Source of the DNA: Phytophthora hibernalis
Lineage: Eukaryota > Oomycota > Peronosporomycetes > Peronosporales > Peronosporaceae
Direction: 5' to 3'
Length of the DNA: 64,000 nucleotides
NCBI GenBank assembly: GCA_012656075.1
Contig: JAAKBF010000229.1
Span: forward strand, 434,001 to 498,000
The position numbers were made by a program, and so were the translations under genes. Shown here one piece after another: positions 53,276-64,000 of the stretch (its first letter is position 1; the number at the start of each line of letters is the position of its first letter). A model generated the notes under the pieces. That model saw nothing but the letters and a program-made list of their open reading frames with translations. It was not told the DNA's origin and ran no database searches.

Positions 53276-56200
53276 ATGGGGAAGGAGTCGCGGAGGAAAC
53301 AACTCGACGAACAGAGGAAGCAAATTTTCGGTGATGGTCGCAGTGCAGAAGACCGAGTAAATGCTCGAGTGATGCTCGATGCCCTACAGAAGATGTTGGA
53401 AGACGATGCCCTACGAGAAGATGGTAGTTGGTTGCTCTTATCGAGTTGAGTTGTTGGGAGATGAACAGTTTTGACTTGTTTTCTACTTCAAGGATTCTAC
53501 TTTGTCAACGGCAAGTATGCGGCTTCTAGACGGCCACGACCCACGCCGGGTATGAAGACGCGAGCGTTTGAAAGTCATCGAAGCAGTATCACCGACGTCG
53601 CGATTGTTCGCATTGCACCACGTTCTCACGAGGAAAAAGAGCTGGTGATACTCTTCATGTTCGGCTTGGACAGGTGGGTGGCTGCAAGTGTGTGCGAAGC
53701 GAGTAGAGTTGCTTTCTGATGGTGTTCTATTTGAATTAGTGTATCTGTCTGGAACTTCAGCAATGGCAAAATGCTCAGCAGTCTCGACGTGTCTTCATTT
53801 CACGCTCGCTTTATCTGTGGTGGAGCTGTGCAACCTCAAAATACCGAGCTGGATACTCTTGTTTTTGCTTACGCTACCTGTAAGTGTGTTGTGAAGAGAT
53901 CAAAGAGGACGGACTAGCATTTTTGCTGACATTTTTTTGGCGATGTCGATAGCACAGACAACGAACCACTTGTCCACTGCTTCGACTATCAGCAGAACAC
54001 GCTCATTCCAGCCACGACCTCAGTGAAAACATTCGACGTGGCGAACAACTACGGCACGGGACACCAGCAAGCCATCTCGGCGATGAAATTCAGCCATGAT
54101 GGCGGACTACTCGTTACAACCTCGTGGGATTCAACGTGCATGATCTGGAAAGTGACTCAAATGATAAAGGCTGACAAGGATCAAACTTTATCCTGTCCTC
54201 TTACGCCAGGAGCTAATGTTGACCAGGCCGTGCGTTTGACGCTCATGTTGATTCTACCTGTCCACAAAGAAGGAGCTTCGTGTCTTAACTTCACTGTGGA
54301 TGATCAGGTTCTGGTGACCTGTGGGGGGTGTGGTGAAGCTGTGGGATATTACTGAAGCAGCAACAAACAACCAAGAGAATGAAGGTGACCTCGACAAAGC
54401 GGGCAAGACGTCGCCACTAGATAATCAGCTCCTGGAGTGGCAGCGAGCGATTCCATTCTCATTTTCCATCGTGTCATCGTCAAATCTCTTCGCCTTTGAC
54501 GAGTCGATGGGAACGCTCGTTGCAAACCATGACTGGCTACACTTTCGTGAAAACAATGAGATGTTGACACTAGTCGCTCCTTCTCAGAGCAGAGATGAGC
54601 GTAACAAAGCCATAGATATCAAACAATGTCTCGGGTATATCATCGAAGAGATCGACCCCAAGAACGATGAAGAACAAAGATTACTCAATACCATCAAGGG
54701 AGGCCAGAATCACAGAGGTGAAGATGGAAAAACGGAAAACGATAAAACAAGTGCATCTGGAGATCTCGACGAGAACAACCAAGTGAATGTACTGACACCA
54801 GACGAGGTTGCTCGATTGAAAACGCAGTTCAGAAACATGGAGAATTTCGACTTTGAAAGGCTCTTTACACCCGCGTTGTCGCTTTCGTTGGATACCGATG
54901 AGGTCTTCGACGCCATTCCAGCTAAAGCGGTGACGAGGATTCCAACTCGCCCAGACGCAAATGGCCGATTGATTCGCACTTTTTCAAACTGCAAATCGGT
55001 ACGTTTCAAGGTTTTGTTATTCTCTACTGAAGTACATTTTTTAATGCTCGATCAACTAATGGTTATGTTGTTGTGCTCGATGAGGATGAAACATTCTCCT
55101 CTCACTCATCAACCATAACTGGCTGTGCCGTAGCTCAAGAACTTGACCTGGTTGTGACTGTGGCGCTCGATAAGTCTATCAGATACTGGTCGCTGGAGCA
55201 AGGTGTCGTCCTAGAAGCGGTCTTTGACGCGCATAGCGCACCAATTACTTGCTGTGCTCTTACATCGCCAACCACTTGCGACTTAAGTTTATACGAGATG
55301 TTACTGGCTACTGGTGGATCGGACAACTTGGTCAAAATTTGGAGGAGGGAGACTCCTGAGCGAGCTGAGTGCGTGTGCAGCTTGTCGGGGCACAACGACA
55401 CCATCAGATCGACCGCTTTCGATCCGAGTGGTATTTCCCTCATCTCGACCAGTGAAGATACGACTGCAATACTGTGGCGGGTCCGTCCTTCGAGCCCTGA
55501 CCAGCCGGAAATACCCATCGTAGTATCTGTTGGCCGCTTCTCAATCAACATATCCTGGACTGAACCGCTTGCCAATGGCGCCAAGATTCTCCATTATGTT
55601 GTACGAATGGTGCAAACCAACACATTTCCAGGAGACGGAAGCGGTATCAAGGCTATCCCTGACACGGAAGTTCCAGCGACATATCTTACTAAGACCATCG
55701 ATAAACTCCAGCCAGGCGTTAAGTATACGCTTCAGGTCGCTGCTGTGAATCATGTACGTTCTCACTTGATGGTAATTGCAAACTGAAGGTAGCGTTTACT
55801 AACCTTTGCTTACTACAGATTGGGACAAGCGAATTCAGTGCTGCAACTGAGCCCGTGGAAACACTCGCTTTTGTTCCATCACGAATCGAACGCCCAGTGC
55901 AGCGCAACAATCCCGAAGCCACACGTATCACTCTTTCTTGGTCAGCCCCGTGCCCGAATGGTGCTTCAATTATGTCGTACACAATTCAATGCAGGCCAGA
56001 AAACAGTGCGTTTGTCCCGTTACGGGAACTCATTATTCCTGTGGCCGAACTGAAAGAATCCCCGTAGTGCAAGAAAATTTGTTGACAAACGCTATACGTC
56101 CAACAGCATCTGTGAAAACTAATTCATCGCTCGGTGCTCATCGCGCAAAAAGTAAGCGAAGCGAGATGATGAAAAAGGCGGACAGCGCTAACAATGCTGC

Positions 56201-57590
56201 TGCATCTCAAGCACTAACCCCAGCTTTAGCTGTCTCGAGAGTATCGAGAACGAACACAACCACAACACTACATGTAGTTCAGCCTCTAAAACTGACTGCT
56301 ACGCTTTCGTTCACAGTGGACAAACTCTGGCCTGGTGAGGTGTATCAGTTCGCGGTGGCAGCAACGAATCGCTGTGGTCTGGGCGAGTACTCACGAGTGA
56401 GCGACTACGTCAAGATGGATTGCACGGAGCCGGATCAGCCTAAAAACCTGAAATTGTGAACGTCGACAAACGGCAAATCGATATTCAGTGGGAAAAGCCA
56501 CGCTGCAATGGCAGCGAGGTACTGCAGTACACGTTAAGATGGTGCCAGGTGACCGAGGGGTGTTCTTCCCCCAAAGAGTATTCACTCGATCTCCTCACAC
56601 GATCGATAGCTGGGGCCAAGTACACATTGACCGACTTGGACCCTGGTTGCCCGGTACAAGTGTGGGTTTCTGCCTCTAACTTAGTGGACAGCAAGTTGTT
56701 GACATCTCTCGAATCCCCGCCAAGCGACTCGGTGTCTACCTTGTGCGATATCCCCGACACCCCGAAGCTCCTAATCTAGTTGAACCTTCAGCCCACACCC
56801 TTTTGCTCACGTGGGTGCCACCAAAGCGGAACGGTCTCCTATTGATGCCTACAACATTTCTCTTTACTCGGAAGACACGCAGTTTGGCGTCCGTGTCCGC
56901 ACGCTAAGTCGAGAATTCACTCTGCTACCGCATGATATTCATCAAATCAGCCCAGATGCAGCAATGATGGCATTTCTGCTGTGTCACCTACGTGGTGCCA
57001 CTTTCTATAGCGCCACACTGAGCGCGGTCAACAGGTTGGGAACCAGCGGTGTCAGTGTCGCCTGTGTTCCAATTCAAACTAATGGCCCGACAGTTCCCGT
57101 TGCATTTTCCGGCGCACCTACCATATCGGATGTGACGCCCATAAGCGCCATCGTGACGTGGAAGCTGCCTGTTCATGATGGTGGTGCAGCACTGCGTAGC
57201 TTCCACGTGGAATACAGTGTTCGTCCCAGTAGAAATGAAGCTCGGACTGAAGATAATTCGGAGAGTGGTGGGGATATCATTGTTTCTCGCGGACTCGAGC
57301 TACACGCGACGTTCCTCAAACCGCACCGTGTATACCGATTTCGCGTGTCTCCTGAGAATTGTATTGGTCGTGCGAGTCCTAGCTCGTGGTCCGATGAATT
57401 TGTGACTCCCAGTCTTGTGGAATTTACGGTCGCTCGCTACTTTGTTGGCCGACCGCCGGAACAGCACGACGCTGCACGCTACATCCAGCGACGATACCGA
57501 ACTTGGAAACAGAATTACCTCGACAAGGCCCGTTTTGCTGCTGCACTTGTAGAAGTACTTCGTCATTGGCATTTTGAGTTCGATGATTGA
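53276..57590 (+). pseudogene. WD40-fibronectin III-IQ protein, frameshifts in sequence
   Basis: Six-exon plus-strand gene of about 1,316 residues. The ATG at 53276 opens MGKESRRKQLDEQRKQIFGD. Introns are 53424-53492, 53674-53739, 53880-53957, 54999-55084 and 55754-55818, all GT...AG in phase. WD40 repeats come first (HQQAISAMKFSHDGGLLVTT, SWDSTCMIWKV, GVVKLWDITE, GHNDTIRSTAFDPSGISLIS). About four FN3 domains follow (VSVGRFSINISWTEPLANGA, LQPGVKYTLQVAAVN, TRITLSWSAPCPNGASIMSY, KRQIDIQWEKPRCNGSEVLQ, SAIVTWKLPVHDGGAALRSF). A C-terminal IQ-like motif ends it (AARYIQRRYRTWKQ), suggesting calmodulin binding. It probably acts as a scaffold. Single-nt frameshifts near 54330 (G run), 56058 (C run), 56452 (A run) and 56775-56835 break the frame; sequence error is as likely as decay. 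Confidence 0.8.
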
Positions 57591-57658
57591 TGAAGGCACG
57601 CAAAAATATAAAAAATGTTGAATTTTATTCTGCCGTGTTGTTGTACGAAGTATTATAC

Positions 57659-58191
57659 TGGGAGATAGGTAGCGAAGCTACATTTAGCTATTGGGAAGCC
57701 CAACGAGGATTATTTGACGTCAACTGGGTCAACGTTCGTGCAACACGAGTGTGGTCAACACATATTTTGCGTGAGTGAATTTAGAGTCAAGTGAGCTTAT
57801 GAGCCGACACTATTGAGTGTGAACGAACGAGCTTGTTGGACTGTTGTAGAGTGTAGTGTGTGAGCCAGTTGAGTTTGAGTGTAGTGTGAGAGCTCGATGG
57901 GTTTGTTGAGTGTGAACGAGCGAGCTCATGGAAGCTAAAGACAAGTTCTGTGTTGAGTGTGTGCGCCAGTTGAGTGTAACGTTGTGTGAGCCATGTTCTG
58001 TGTAGTGTGCGCAGGTTGAGTACGATTGCGTGCGCAAATTTATTATCGGCGCAGGAATATGTGAGTCTGCGCACTGTGGACTCGACACCATGCACTGTGA
58101 CGAGAGCTTCGAGTACGCGGGCTTTCGTGAATACCAATAAATAGCGGGGGTGAAAATAAAGCCAACGCTACGCCTAATATTCTATCTCCCA
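57659..58191 (+). repeat. LTR-like repeat, copy 2 (533 bp)
   Basis: TGGGAGATAGG...TATCTCCCA, on the plus strand, with AATAAA at 58136-58141. It is the inverse of the repeat at 29424-30062 and similar along its whole length. It starts about 70 bp after the stop codon of the WD40-FN3 gene. Confidence 0.78.
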
Positions 58192-58350
58192 GACTAAACA
58201 ACGTACCTAGTTGTTTGCTTCTGTGATTTGCGCTCTCAACTGTCGTCTAAGTTGTCTGTGCAACGTAAATAACTCGCTGTGCAAAAATAGACAAATCGTC
58301 GTCTCGCACAACGAGTCGCAGTCGCGAATTCTCAGCAGACACGAAGCAAG

Positions 58351-59220
58351 ATGGAGTCCGCTCTTATGGATCTTCCCTGTGAATGTGATGCAGAGGTGAC
58401 CATAAAGATAGGAGAGCCCTTACGGAGTGCAGAGCCGTACATGGGGCACGTCGTTCTGTGTCGTTTCTTGATTGATGAGGGTTATGTAGTACTGAAGGAG
58501 AAGCTGAAGCTCTTGTTGGCGAACGACTCGACGGTTAGTTGGCCGGACGATGCAGGCGTCAACATCAAAGCAACTGTAAACGCAAGACAATGCGACTATA
58601 AACAACTACCCGTTGAAGCGGACGCGCTCACGAGCTTTCTCAAGGTGTGGTGAACACACAAAACCCAAACTCAGAGGGTAGCGTTGTTCATGTACGTCAG
58701 CAGAGTCAAGAAAACCGTCCCCATTCACCGCGCTACAGCAGCTCGGAAAGCGCAGGCCTCACAAAATATAGCTGAGGCCCTGCGCACGGAAAATAAAGAG
58801 TCACCGGGTCCTGCATCGTTGAGTACTGGTCACCTGTACAAGCCAGGTAGCCTAAGGTAGCTCCAATCGCTCAGCCCGATAACGAGACTTTCAGCCAGAT
58901 CAATTACATTGATTCCCGGTCACGTCAGCACCAACAAGAAATATCAACGAGGAAATAGCGAGACTCGTCGCATTCACATTCAACTCAACGGTGTGTCGGT
59001 GCCCATCGACATCGACATCCAAGAGGTTTGGATGACTCTCGGTCTCCCTGGTTATGCTCTACGACCTCCCTACCGAGAGCGGACCGTATTGACCACTGCT
59101 GTTCCTCATGATGCAGCTGATGTAGACCACGCAGAAGAAGATGAAGGCGACGAAGAGGCCGAAGGATCAGATTCCGATGAAAATGATGAGGGAAATGTGC
59201 ACGTGTTTAGCCTTTACTAG
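58351..59220 (+). pseudogene. Unrecognised TE-type ORF with two in-frame stops
   Basis: A single reading frame of 290 codons from the ATG at 58351 to TAG at 59218, interrupted only by TGA at 58651 and TAG at 58858, without frameshift. The first part begins MESALMDLPCECDAEVTIKI and ends DALTSFLKVW. The middle is basic (YVSRVKKTVPIHRATAARKA). The last part contains RRIHIQLNGVSVPIDIDIQE and GLPGYALRPPYRERTVL, followed by an acidic tail (EEDEGDEEAEGSDSDENDE). No known domain. It begins 160 bp after an LTR-like repeat and is followed by a convergent Tc1-like transposase. Confidence 0.5.
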
Positions 59221-59755
59221 ATCTGTCGACGAAAACATGCTTAACTAGATCTGATAAATATCCACACTTTCTATAAATATTTTTTTCAACTGAATCATTT
59301 GCTCGAGTACAATCACGTAGTGCCACCTCCAAAACAGCTTCAGGATGTGCTCGAAATGCCATGTTCTTGCGATTGATTATCCCTCGCTTGATAAGTGAGA
59401 ATGATAACTCTATTGGGTTCAATTGGGGGCAATAAGGAGGGAGGAAGAACAGTAGCGCACCCGTCGAGTGCACTAAATCTTCGAGCTCGCGATACATGTG
59501 TATCTTTGCGGTATCGAGCACCACTATGCTTCTGAAAAGCGGCCACGGGTTTAACAACGGAGCAATCTTTTCCGTAAAAGCTTTACAGAAAAGGCTCGTG
59601 CTGCAGGCTTGCGATGGATTTTCACACTTAAAGAAGTACATGACATAAATAGCCCCGATAAAATATATTTCTTTCAAAAATGGCCACGTTTCCATGCTTG
59701 AATCGCTTTCGCACGGGTCTAGCGGACCTCTCACTGGAGGGGATCTTCCAAGCAA
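59207..59755 (-). pseudogene. Tc1/mariner-like transposase C-terminal fragment
   Basis: DDE_3-type core. ENPSQACSTSLFCKAFTEKI is followed by SIVVLDTAKIHMYRELEDLV, where the Asp of LDTAKIH is the second catalytic residue, and then FLPPYCPQLNPIELSFSLIK with the catalytic Glu. The spacing is that of IS630/Tc1 enzymes. The stop at 59207 follows SDLVKHVFVDRSSKG. The N-terminal DNA-binding part and first Asp are not found upstream of 59755. It overlaps the end of the convergent ORF at 58351-59220 by 14 bp. Confidence 0.85.
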
Positions 59756-59759
59756 AGCT

Positions 59760-60234
59760 GTACGAGTCTTAGACGCATAACCGTTGGATAAATCGCAAAA
59801 GTAGTCTGGAAGCTCGTGTTTCCAGACGCCGGTTTAAAGCAAGGCACTCGTTATTTTCCCCGATTGGGTTACACGAGACGGGACATTGATGCCCAACCAT
59901 ACCCGTTTCGGGTACCCGAATATGCCCGACTAAAGTAGAGCCGGGGACGTCTTCACTTGATGAGTCCTACATTACATGTGTATACCCGGATATTCCTAGG
60001 AAACTTTGGCAATGTGACGCCGACGACCAAGAGCGGTCAAGCGCCAAAGTACAGCGCCAAAGCACTCAGCTACGGAACGAAGTAGGAAAATTGCAAAGTT
60101 TGAATGAAATGAATCGAAACAGAATATATTTGTTGGACTTAAACGCACATGCATAGGTATCGATAGCGCAAATACTGCAGCTCTTTCTTACTCAGCAAAT
60201 TCAATTTGTCGGCGCCAGCAAACATTTCAAATGC
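59760..60234. other. No gene recognised
   Basis: Intervening sequence between the Tc1-like fragment and the right-edge gypsy element; no coding frame and no delimited repeat. Confidence 0.5.
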
Positions 60235-60659
60235 TATCATCATGTATATTTCGGCGCACTACTGTTTCAAGGGGTGCAAGAGGTGCAAACAAGTCCACGA
60301 CGCGGGAAAGTGAGAAGCATTCAACGAGCTGGCGTCTCTTCTGAAGGCGAAGGTGGAGAAGAAAGACCTCTCGCCAGAACTTCAAGAATTGGTCTATGGG
60401 AGTCATTTAAACTAGGCAGCCCTCCAACTGAAACTGGGTTGATCCCAATGGGGCTGTCACAGTTAGCCGAACCTGCACTGGACGCCGACTATTTGTTTGC
60501 GTTCACGGGTTCGTGCAAACGGCCTGATGATTTAAATATGGATTATGTGGAATCGACGGAAAATGGAGAAGAGAGAGGCGCAAGCCTCGGTGAGAGTGAA
60601 GTGAATGTGGATGTGCGAAGGAAGCTGCTGGTACGGTTACCGAGGCTTCAATCGCAAGT

Positions 60660-61669
60660 ATGGCTGTGACCGAGCGTGAGCCCCGAAGACTCGGCCAGGC
60701 AATCAAGTTGTTGTCTGGGGAGAGGATGGGGTGGTGGTCGGCCCAACGCTACGACAAGAGGAAGCGACTGCGTGCCATGGTAAACGGGGCAGTGGATGAC
60801 GCGAGAACGAGGATTCTGCTCGACACAGGAGCGAATGTGAGCGTGATCTCAGCTTCCTATGCGAAGAGACTACGCGTGCGGGAGGTTTCAGACCACGATC
60901 GCAGTCTGGAGGTTAGAGGAATCAATCCAGGGGTGATGGAGACACGCCGCTGAGCACTCGTTAAGATCACCTTTGGGTGGGAACGAGTGTATGAATTCGA
61001 GTTGTGGATTATGAATCATAGCGCAGGAGTCGATGTGGTCTCGGAACGGACTTCATGATACCAGCTGGAGTGCGGTTAGACTTGTTCCATGGTACGGCCC
61101 GGTTACCGGATGAAGTTATGGTTCCCCTGGTGAAGTCCCAGAACGCGGATGACGCTCCGGTATATGGTCTACAAGTAGTCGGTGGTCCGACCGAGGATTT
61201 GTCAGTCGCGGGACGGGAGTGGCACGAGTTTAAACTACCTCGACGACGCCTATCTCTGAACACACACGAGGTGTGGATTCGCCGGATTGGGAATCTCTTG
61301 CCGACAGTGACGAGGTTTCAGCGAGGACAACCAGCGATTATCCAACTGAGTAATGTATCACCGAGAGTTGATCACTGTACAAACCACGAGTCAGTGGTAC
61401 TATGGGTACCACGTGGCGATCTCCCGCAAGGGCGTGGCTACACCCGGCTACGATCGGCGAAGTACGACGAATGGCAAGTGCTGGAGTACGCCGAGTGTCG
61501 GGATGCCACGTTGCTGAAGCGTGAAAGCAAGCTGTACGAGCAGTGGTTAGCCAGTCAACCACCAGCAGTCGAGCGGCGGGAATATCCGACGCCTCGGAAG
61601 ATTCTTTCCCGACCGATAGCGCACCAAGATGGGCATCGAATGGATCGTCTTCAGAGCGTTGAAGAGTGA
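60660..61669 (+). pseudogene. Aspartic protease region of element D
   Basis: The frame from 60660 has GWWSAQRYDKRKRLRAMVNG and the active site RILLDTGANVSVISASYAKR. It runs to a stop at 60953 just after the flap region. A second frame, 61055-61669, continues the linker to the RT (DLSVAGREWHEFKLPRRRLS, LYEQWLASQPPAVERREYPT). Protease is expected to mature Gag-Pol. There is at least one frameshift between 60953 and 61055. Confidence 0.78.
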
Positions 61670-61696
61670 CACGCACAGCAGAGTGGGTGCGACCAC

Positions 61697-63250
61697 TTGA
61701 CAGTAACCGTTACTCTGGTAACCTCGGACATGATGGCTATGGACATAGAAGCCGAGGAACGTGAGGATTTAACCACGTCCGAATCCTCGGACAGGGGTGA
61801 CGGCGATGTAATTACCGGCGAGGCACCGGAATCCGTGGTCACCGAAGATTCGGAGACACGTCTGGAGTCGGTGTTTGTAGCGCAAACGACTGGCGTTTCC
61901 ACTGGCGCCGCTGCCGATATTGACGATACTCTCGGCGGTGTGGCCGAGCATGGGGCAAACGAAATCGAGTTGACCGATTACGCACATGAGTTGGCATTCC
62001 TCCCAGACCAGACCGAAGCCTCGGATACGGTTTTGAATTATACAGGACCCAACGTAGCGAACCCGGAGGCCACGTCCGAGCAACAACGAGCATTGATCAA
62101 AGTGTTACAGATGCATGAGGAGATCATGATTTCGAGCGGAAACGCTCTGCCACCGCCAGCCTATGGCGTGGTATGCGATATCGATGTACAGGGGCACCCT
62201 CCGATTAAACAGAGGGCTCGGCGTACACCGCTGAAGCACCTGAAGCAGTTATACGAGTTACTGAATGGCTTGTTGAAAGCTCGGTTGGTAGCGTTCTCGG
62301 ACAGCCCTTGGGCATCCCCGATTGTGATCGTGTTGAAGAAGAACGGCGTTGATATTCGCATGTACATTGATTACAAGATGGTGAATGCAATCACCGCGAT
62401 AATGGAGTATGCCATGCCGCTGGTCTACGATTTGTTAACGGACCTAGAAGCCTACCTGTGGTTTTGCTCTTTGGATGCAGCTAGCGGATTTTGGGCAATA
62501 ATGTTGCCGATGAGAGCTCGGAAAATCTCGGCCTTCGTTTGTGCACTCGGCCACTTTGCGTGGCTGCGTATGCCGTTTGGCCTGAAGAACGCACCGATGA
62601 TATTCCAACGAATGGTCGACAATGCTCTATGGGGTTCGTTCAGCTCAAGGGCGGTTGGAACCAGCTCTCTGAGTTGATGCGGTTGGCTGAAGCGGCCGCT
62701 GAAGCCGCAAGAACAGGGGTGACCGGCGGTTCTGCACAACTGTCCGAGGCTTCGACAGCTTTTCCGACCAAGTTCGAGGCTGACCGCGAGTCCTCGGTGA
62801 CGCTCGACGCTGTGACCCAACTGTTGAATAGCCCTGTAGCGGATATGATCTCCACAGGAGAAGCAGATGAGTCCTCGTTGGTGCCATTGTTCGATCGGCG
62901 GTCGTTCGTTGACGATATTTGTTTCGGCTCCGAGACGTTTGACTCCTGTCTAGCCACCCTGGGCCGACTGCTTCAACGGTTTGGTGAGTGTCGAATAAGT
63001 GTGAGTTTCACGAAGAGCATTTTTGTACAAGGCCGAGTGGATTTTCTTTCGCATGAAGTGTCGGTCGACGGGATTCGGGCCGATCCAAAGAAGTTGATGA
63101 TAGTGACGGAGCTGCCGTTCCCGTCATCGAAGAAAGGAATGCAGTCATTCCTCGGTGCGTTGAACTACAACAGCCGATTCATCCAAGACTTTGCAGTCTA
63201 CGGGGCCGCCCTGTACCAACTTAAGGATGAGGATTTTACACTGGCAGGGA
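61697..63250 (+). pseudogene. Reverse transcriptase of element D with internal insertion
   Basis: The acidic linker precedes the RT start (GVVCDIDVQGHPPIKQRARR). SPIVIVLKKNGVDIRMYIDY and FCSLDAASGFWAIMLPMRAR follow, where the Asp of SLDAASGF is the first catalytic one, then LRMPFGLKNAPMIFQRMVDN. After a 1-nt shift near 62630 comes LWGFVQLKGGWNQLSELMRL, about 80 further residues, and the catalytic SFVDDICFGSETF near 62907. The thumb includes GRVDFLSHEVSVDGIRADPK and MQSFLGALNYNSRFIQDFAV. The long segment between NAP and FVDD is shared with element A. Confidence 0.88.
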
Positions 63251-63299
63251 ATTCATCCGCGGCTCACCGAAGCTTCGCGGTACTACAACAGAAGGTTGC

Positions 63300-63700
63300 A
63301 GACGCGCCGATACTACGGCACTTCGACCGAGCCAAAGTGGTGCACGTGACGTTATTCGCTAACGAGTGGGCTCTGAGTTTCACTCTGATGCAGTATCATG
63401 ACGCCAAGTTACACCCTGTGCGGTTCTGCGGTCGTGTACTGAAGGACGCAGAGAAAATTACCACCCGACCGAGAAGGAGGTGTTAGCTTTGCTGCTACTG
63501 TTGAAAGTGTGCTACACAGAGCTGGTCGGACGAACTATCCACGTCTACACTCGGTCCTCGACATTGGAGTGGGTACATAAGTCGAAGACATTGTTCGGTC
63601 GTACGACCCACTTCGCGGTCATGTTGTCCCCGCGGCACCTGAAGGTTTACCGAGTCAAGGAACGCGATTGTGCTTTTACCCAATTACTACAGGCTGGGCT
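63300..63700 (+). pseudogene. Degenerate RNase H of element D
   Basis: Occupies the normal gypsy RNase H place: VVHVTLFANEWALSFTLMQY, HPVRFCGRVLKDAEK, then after a 1-nt shift near 63468 HPTEKEVLALLLLLKVCYTE and VYTRSSTLEWVHKSKTLFG. The first catalytic Asp is Asn (FANEW) and the last-motif Asp is Arg (YTRSS), the same losses as in element A. Probably a non-catalytic connection domain. Confidence 0.75.
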
Positions 63701-63807
63701 TACCAGCTTTGTTGAACTCGAAGAATCGTTAGCCTCGGTGGCACCACCGTCTCGAGGATCTCCGACTACTCGGATGGATCCACACTTGCTCTACGCAAGC
63801 CTACCGA

Positions 63808-64000
63808 GGACTTACAATGGCGTGGTGATGTCTTTTGATGGCTCAGCCAAGACGGAGAAGAATGGCGGGTATGGTAGTTGCTCATGGATATTATGGAAAT
63901 TACCAGAATGGACGGTAGTGACGGCTGCGAGTGCTTATCTCGAGACCACCACAGTAAACCTCGCTGAGTACGCTGGCATGAACAATGGTGTCTTGACCGC
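63808..64000 (+). pseudogene. Second RNase H of element D, cut by right edge
   Basis: Reads NGVVMSFDGSAKTEKNGGYG, SWILWKLPEWTV and TTVNLAEYAGMNNGVL, giving the first Asp and the Glu of the active site. It matches FDGAAK...NDAEYHG of element A. The remaining motifs lie beyond the window. Confidence 0.82.

Larger units (their letters stand above)
60235..64000 (+). mobile_element. Ty3/gypsy retroelement D, same clade as A, cut by right edge
   Basis: Plus-strand element beginning inside the gag zinc-knuckle region and running off the right edge: knuckle remnant (60265-60415), protease (60660-60953), RT (61697-63250), degenerate RNase H (63300-63700) and second RNase H (63808-64000). Domain order and motifs match element A at 1-8010. 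No LTR or upstream gag precedes it. A knuckle Cys codon is TGA near 60312 (CKRCKQVHDAGK then stop). Confidence 0.87.

Noticed and set aside
1..64000. Edge gypsy elements as two halves of one inverted duplication
   Set aside because: Protein motifs agree but many residues and the spacing differ, and element A extends through gag while D starts in the knuckle region.
1..64000. tRNA, rRNA or secreted effector genes (RxLR, Crinkler)
   Set aside because: No tRNA-like or rRNA sequence was noticed, and no ORF showed a signal peptide followed by RxLR-EER or LFLAK motifs; no systematic scan was possible.

Overview
The window looks like a gene-sparse, transposon-rich stretch of an oomycete nuclear genome, most likely Phytophthora or a close relative. 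Support: short GT-AG introns (55-86 nt) in the intact genes, GC-rich third codon positions, a FYVE+TBC gene and a helicase-associated-repeat gene of oomycete type, and TE families typical of oomycetes (gypsy with an extra RNase H, chromodomain gypsy, copia, Helitron, piggyBac-like, MULE with a Ulp1 domain, pogo-like, Tc1-like). There is no sign of bacterial, organellar, rRNA, tRNA or CRISPR sequence.

Layout. 1-8010: minus-strand gypsy element running off the left edge. 8115-9130: tail of a LINE. 10438-11690: piggyBac-like transposase relic. 11700-18410: minus-strand Helitron whose N-terminal region is tandemly triplicated (3 x 723-724 bp, nearly identical). 18.4-25.5 kb: degenerate repeats with a SET-domain relic and a decayed ORF bracketed by inverted repeat copies. 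25.8-28.5 kb: an unrecognised frameshifted gene and an intact LRAT-domain gene. 29.0-32.5 kb: copia fragment, an LTR-like repeat, a pogo-like element with perfect TIRs and TA flanks, and two MITEs. 32.9-36.6 kb: MULE with FAR1-like, transposase, SWIM and Ulp1 modules. 37.0-41.96 kb: plus-strand chromodomain gypsy pol abutting a minus-strand gag and LTR. 42541-47785: piggyBac element with TTAA ends, split by a copia element.

47974-57590 is the host-gene island: FYVE-TBC Rab-GAP (minus, 3 introns), a small two-exon gene, a MITE, a five-repeat helicase-associated protein, and a WD40-FN3-IQ protein with 5 introns. 57659-60273 holds an inverted copy of the 29.4-kb LTR, an unknown TE ORF and a Tc1-like DDE fragment. 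60235-64000 is a second gypsy of the left-edge family, in the opposite orientation and running off the right edge.

Most TE ORFs carry frameshifts. The WD40 and helicase-associated genes also carry several 1-nt frameshifts, often in homopolymers, so part of the disruption may be sequencing or assembly error. The strongest biology is the shared architecture of the two edge gypsy elements: an RNase H that has lost catalytic aspartates, a second RNase H behind it, and an insertion inside the reverse transcriptase.
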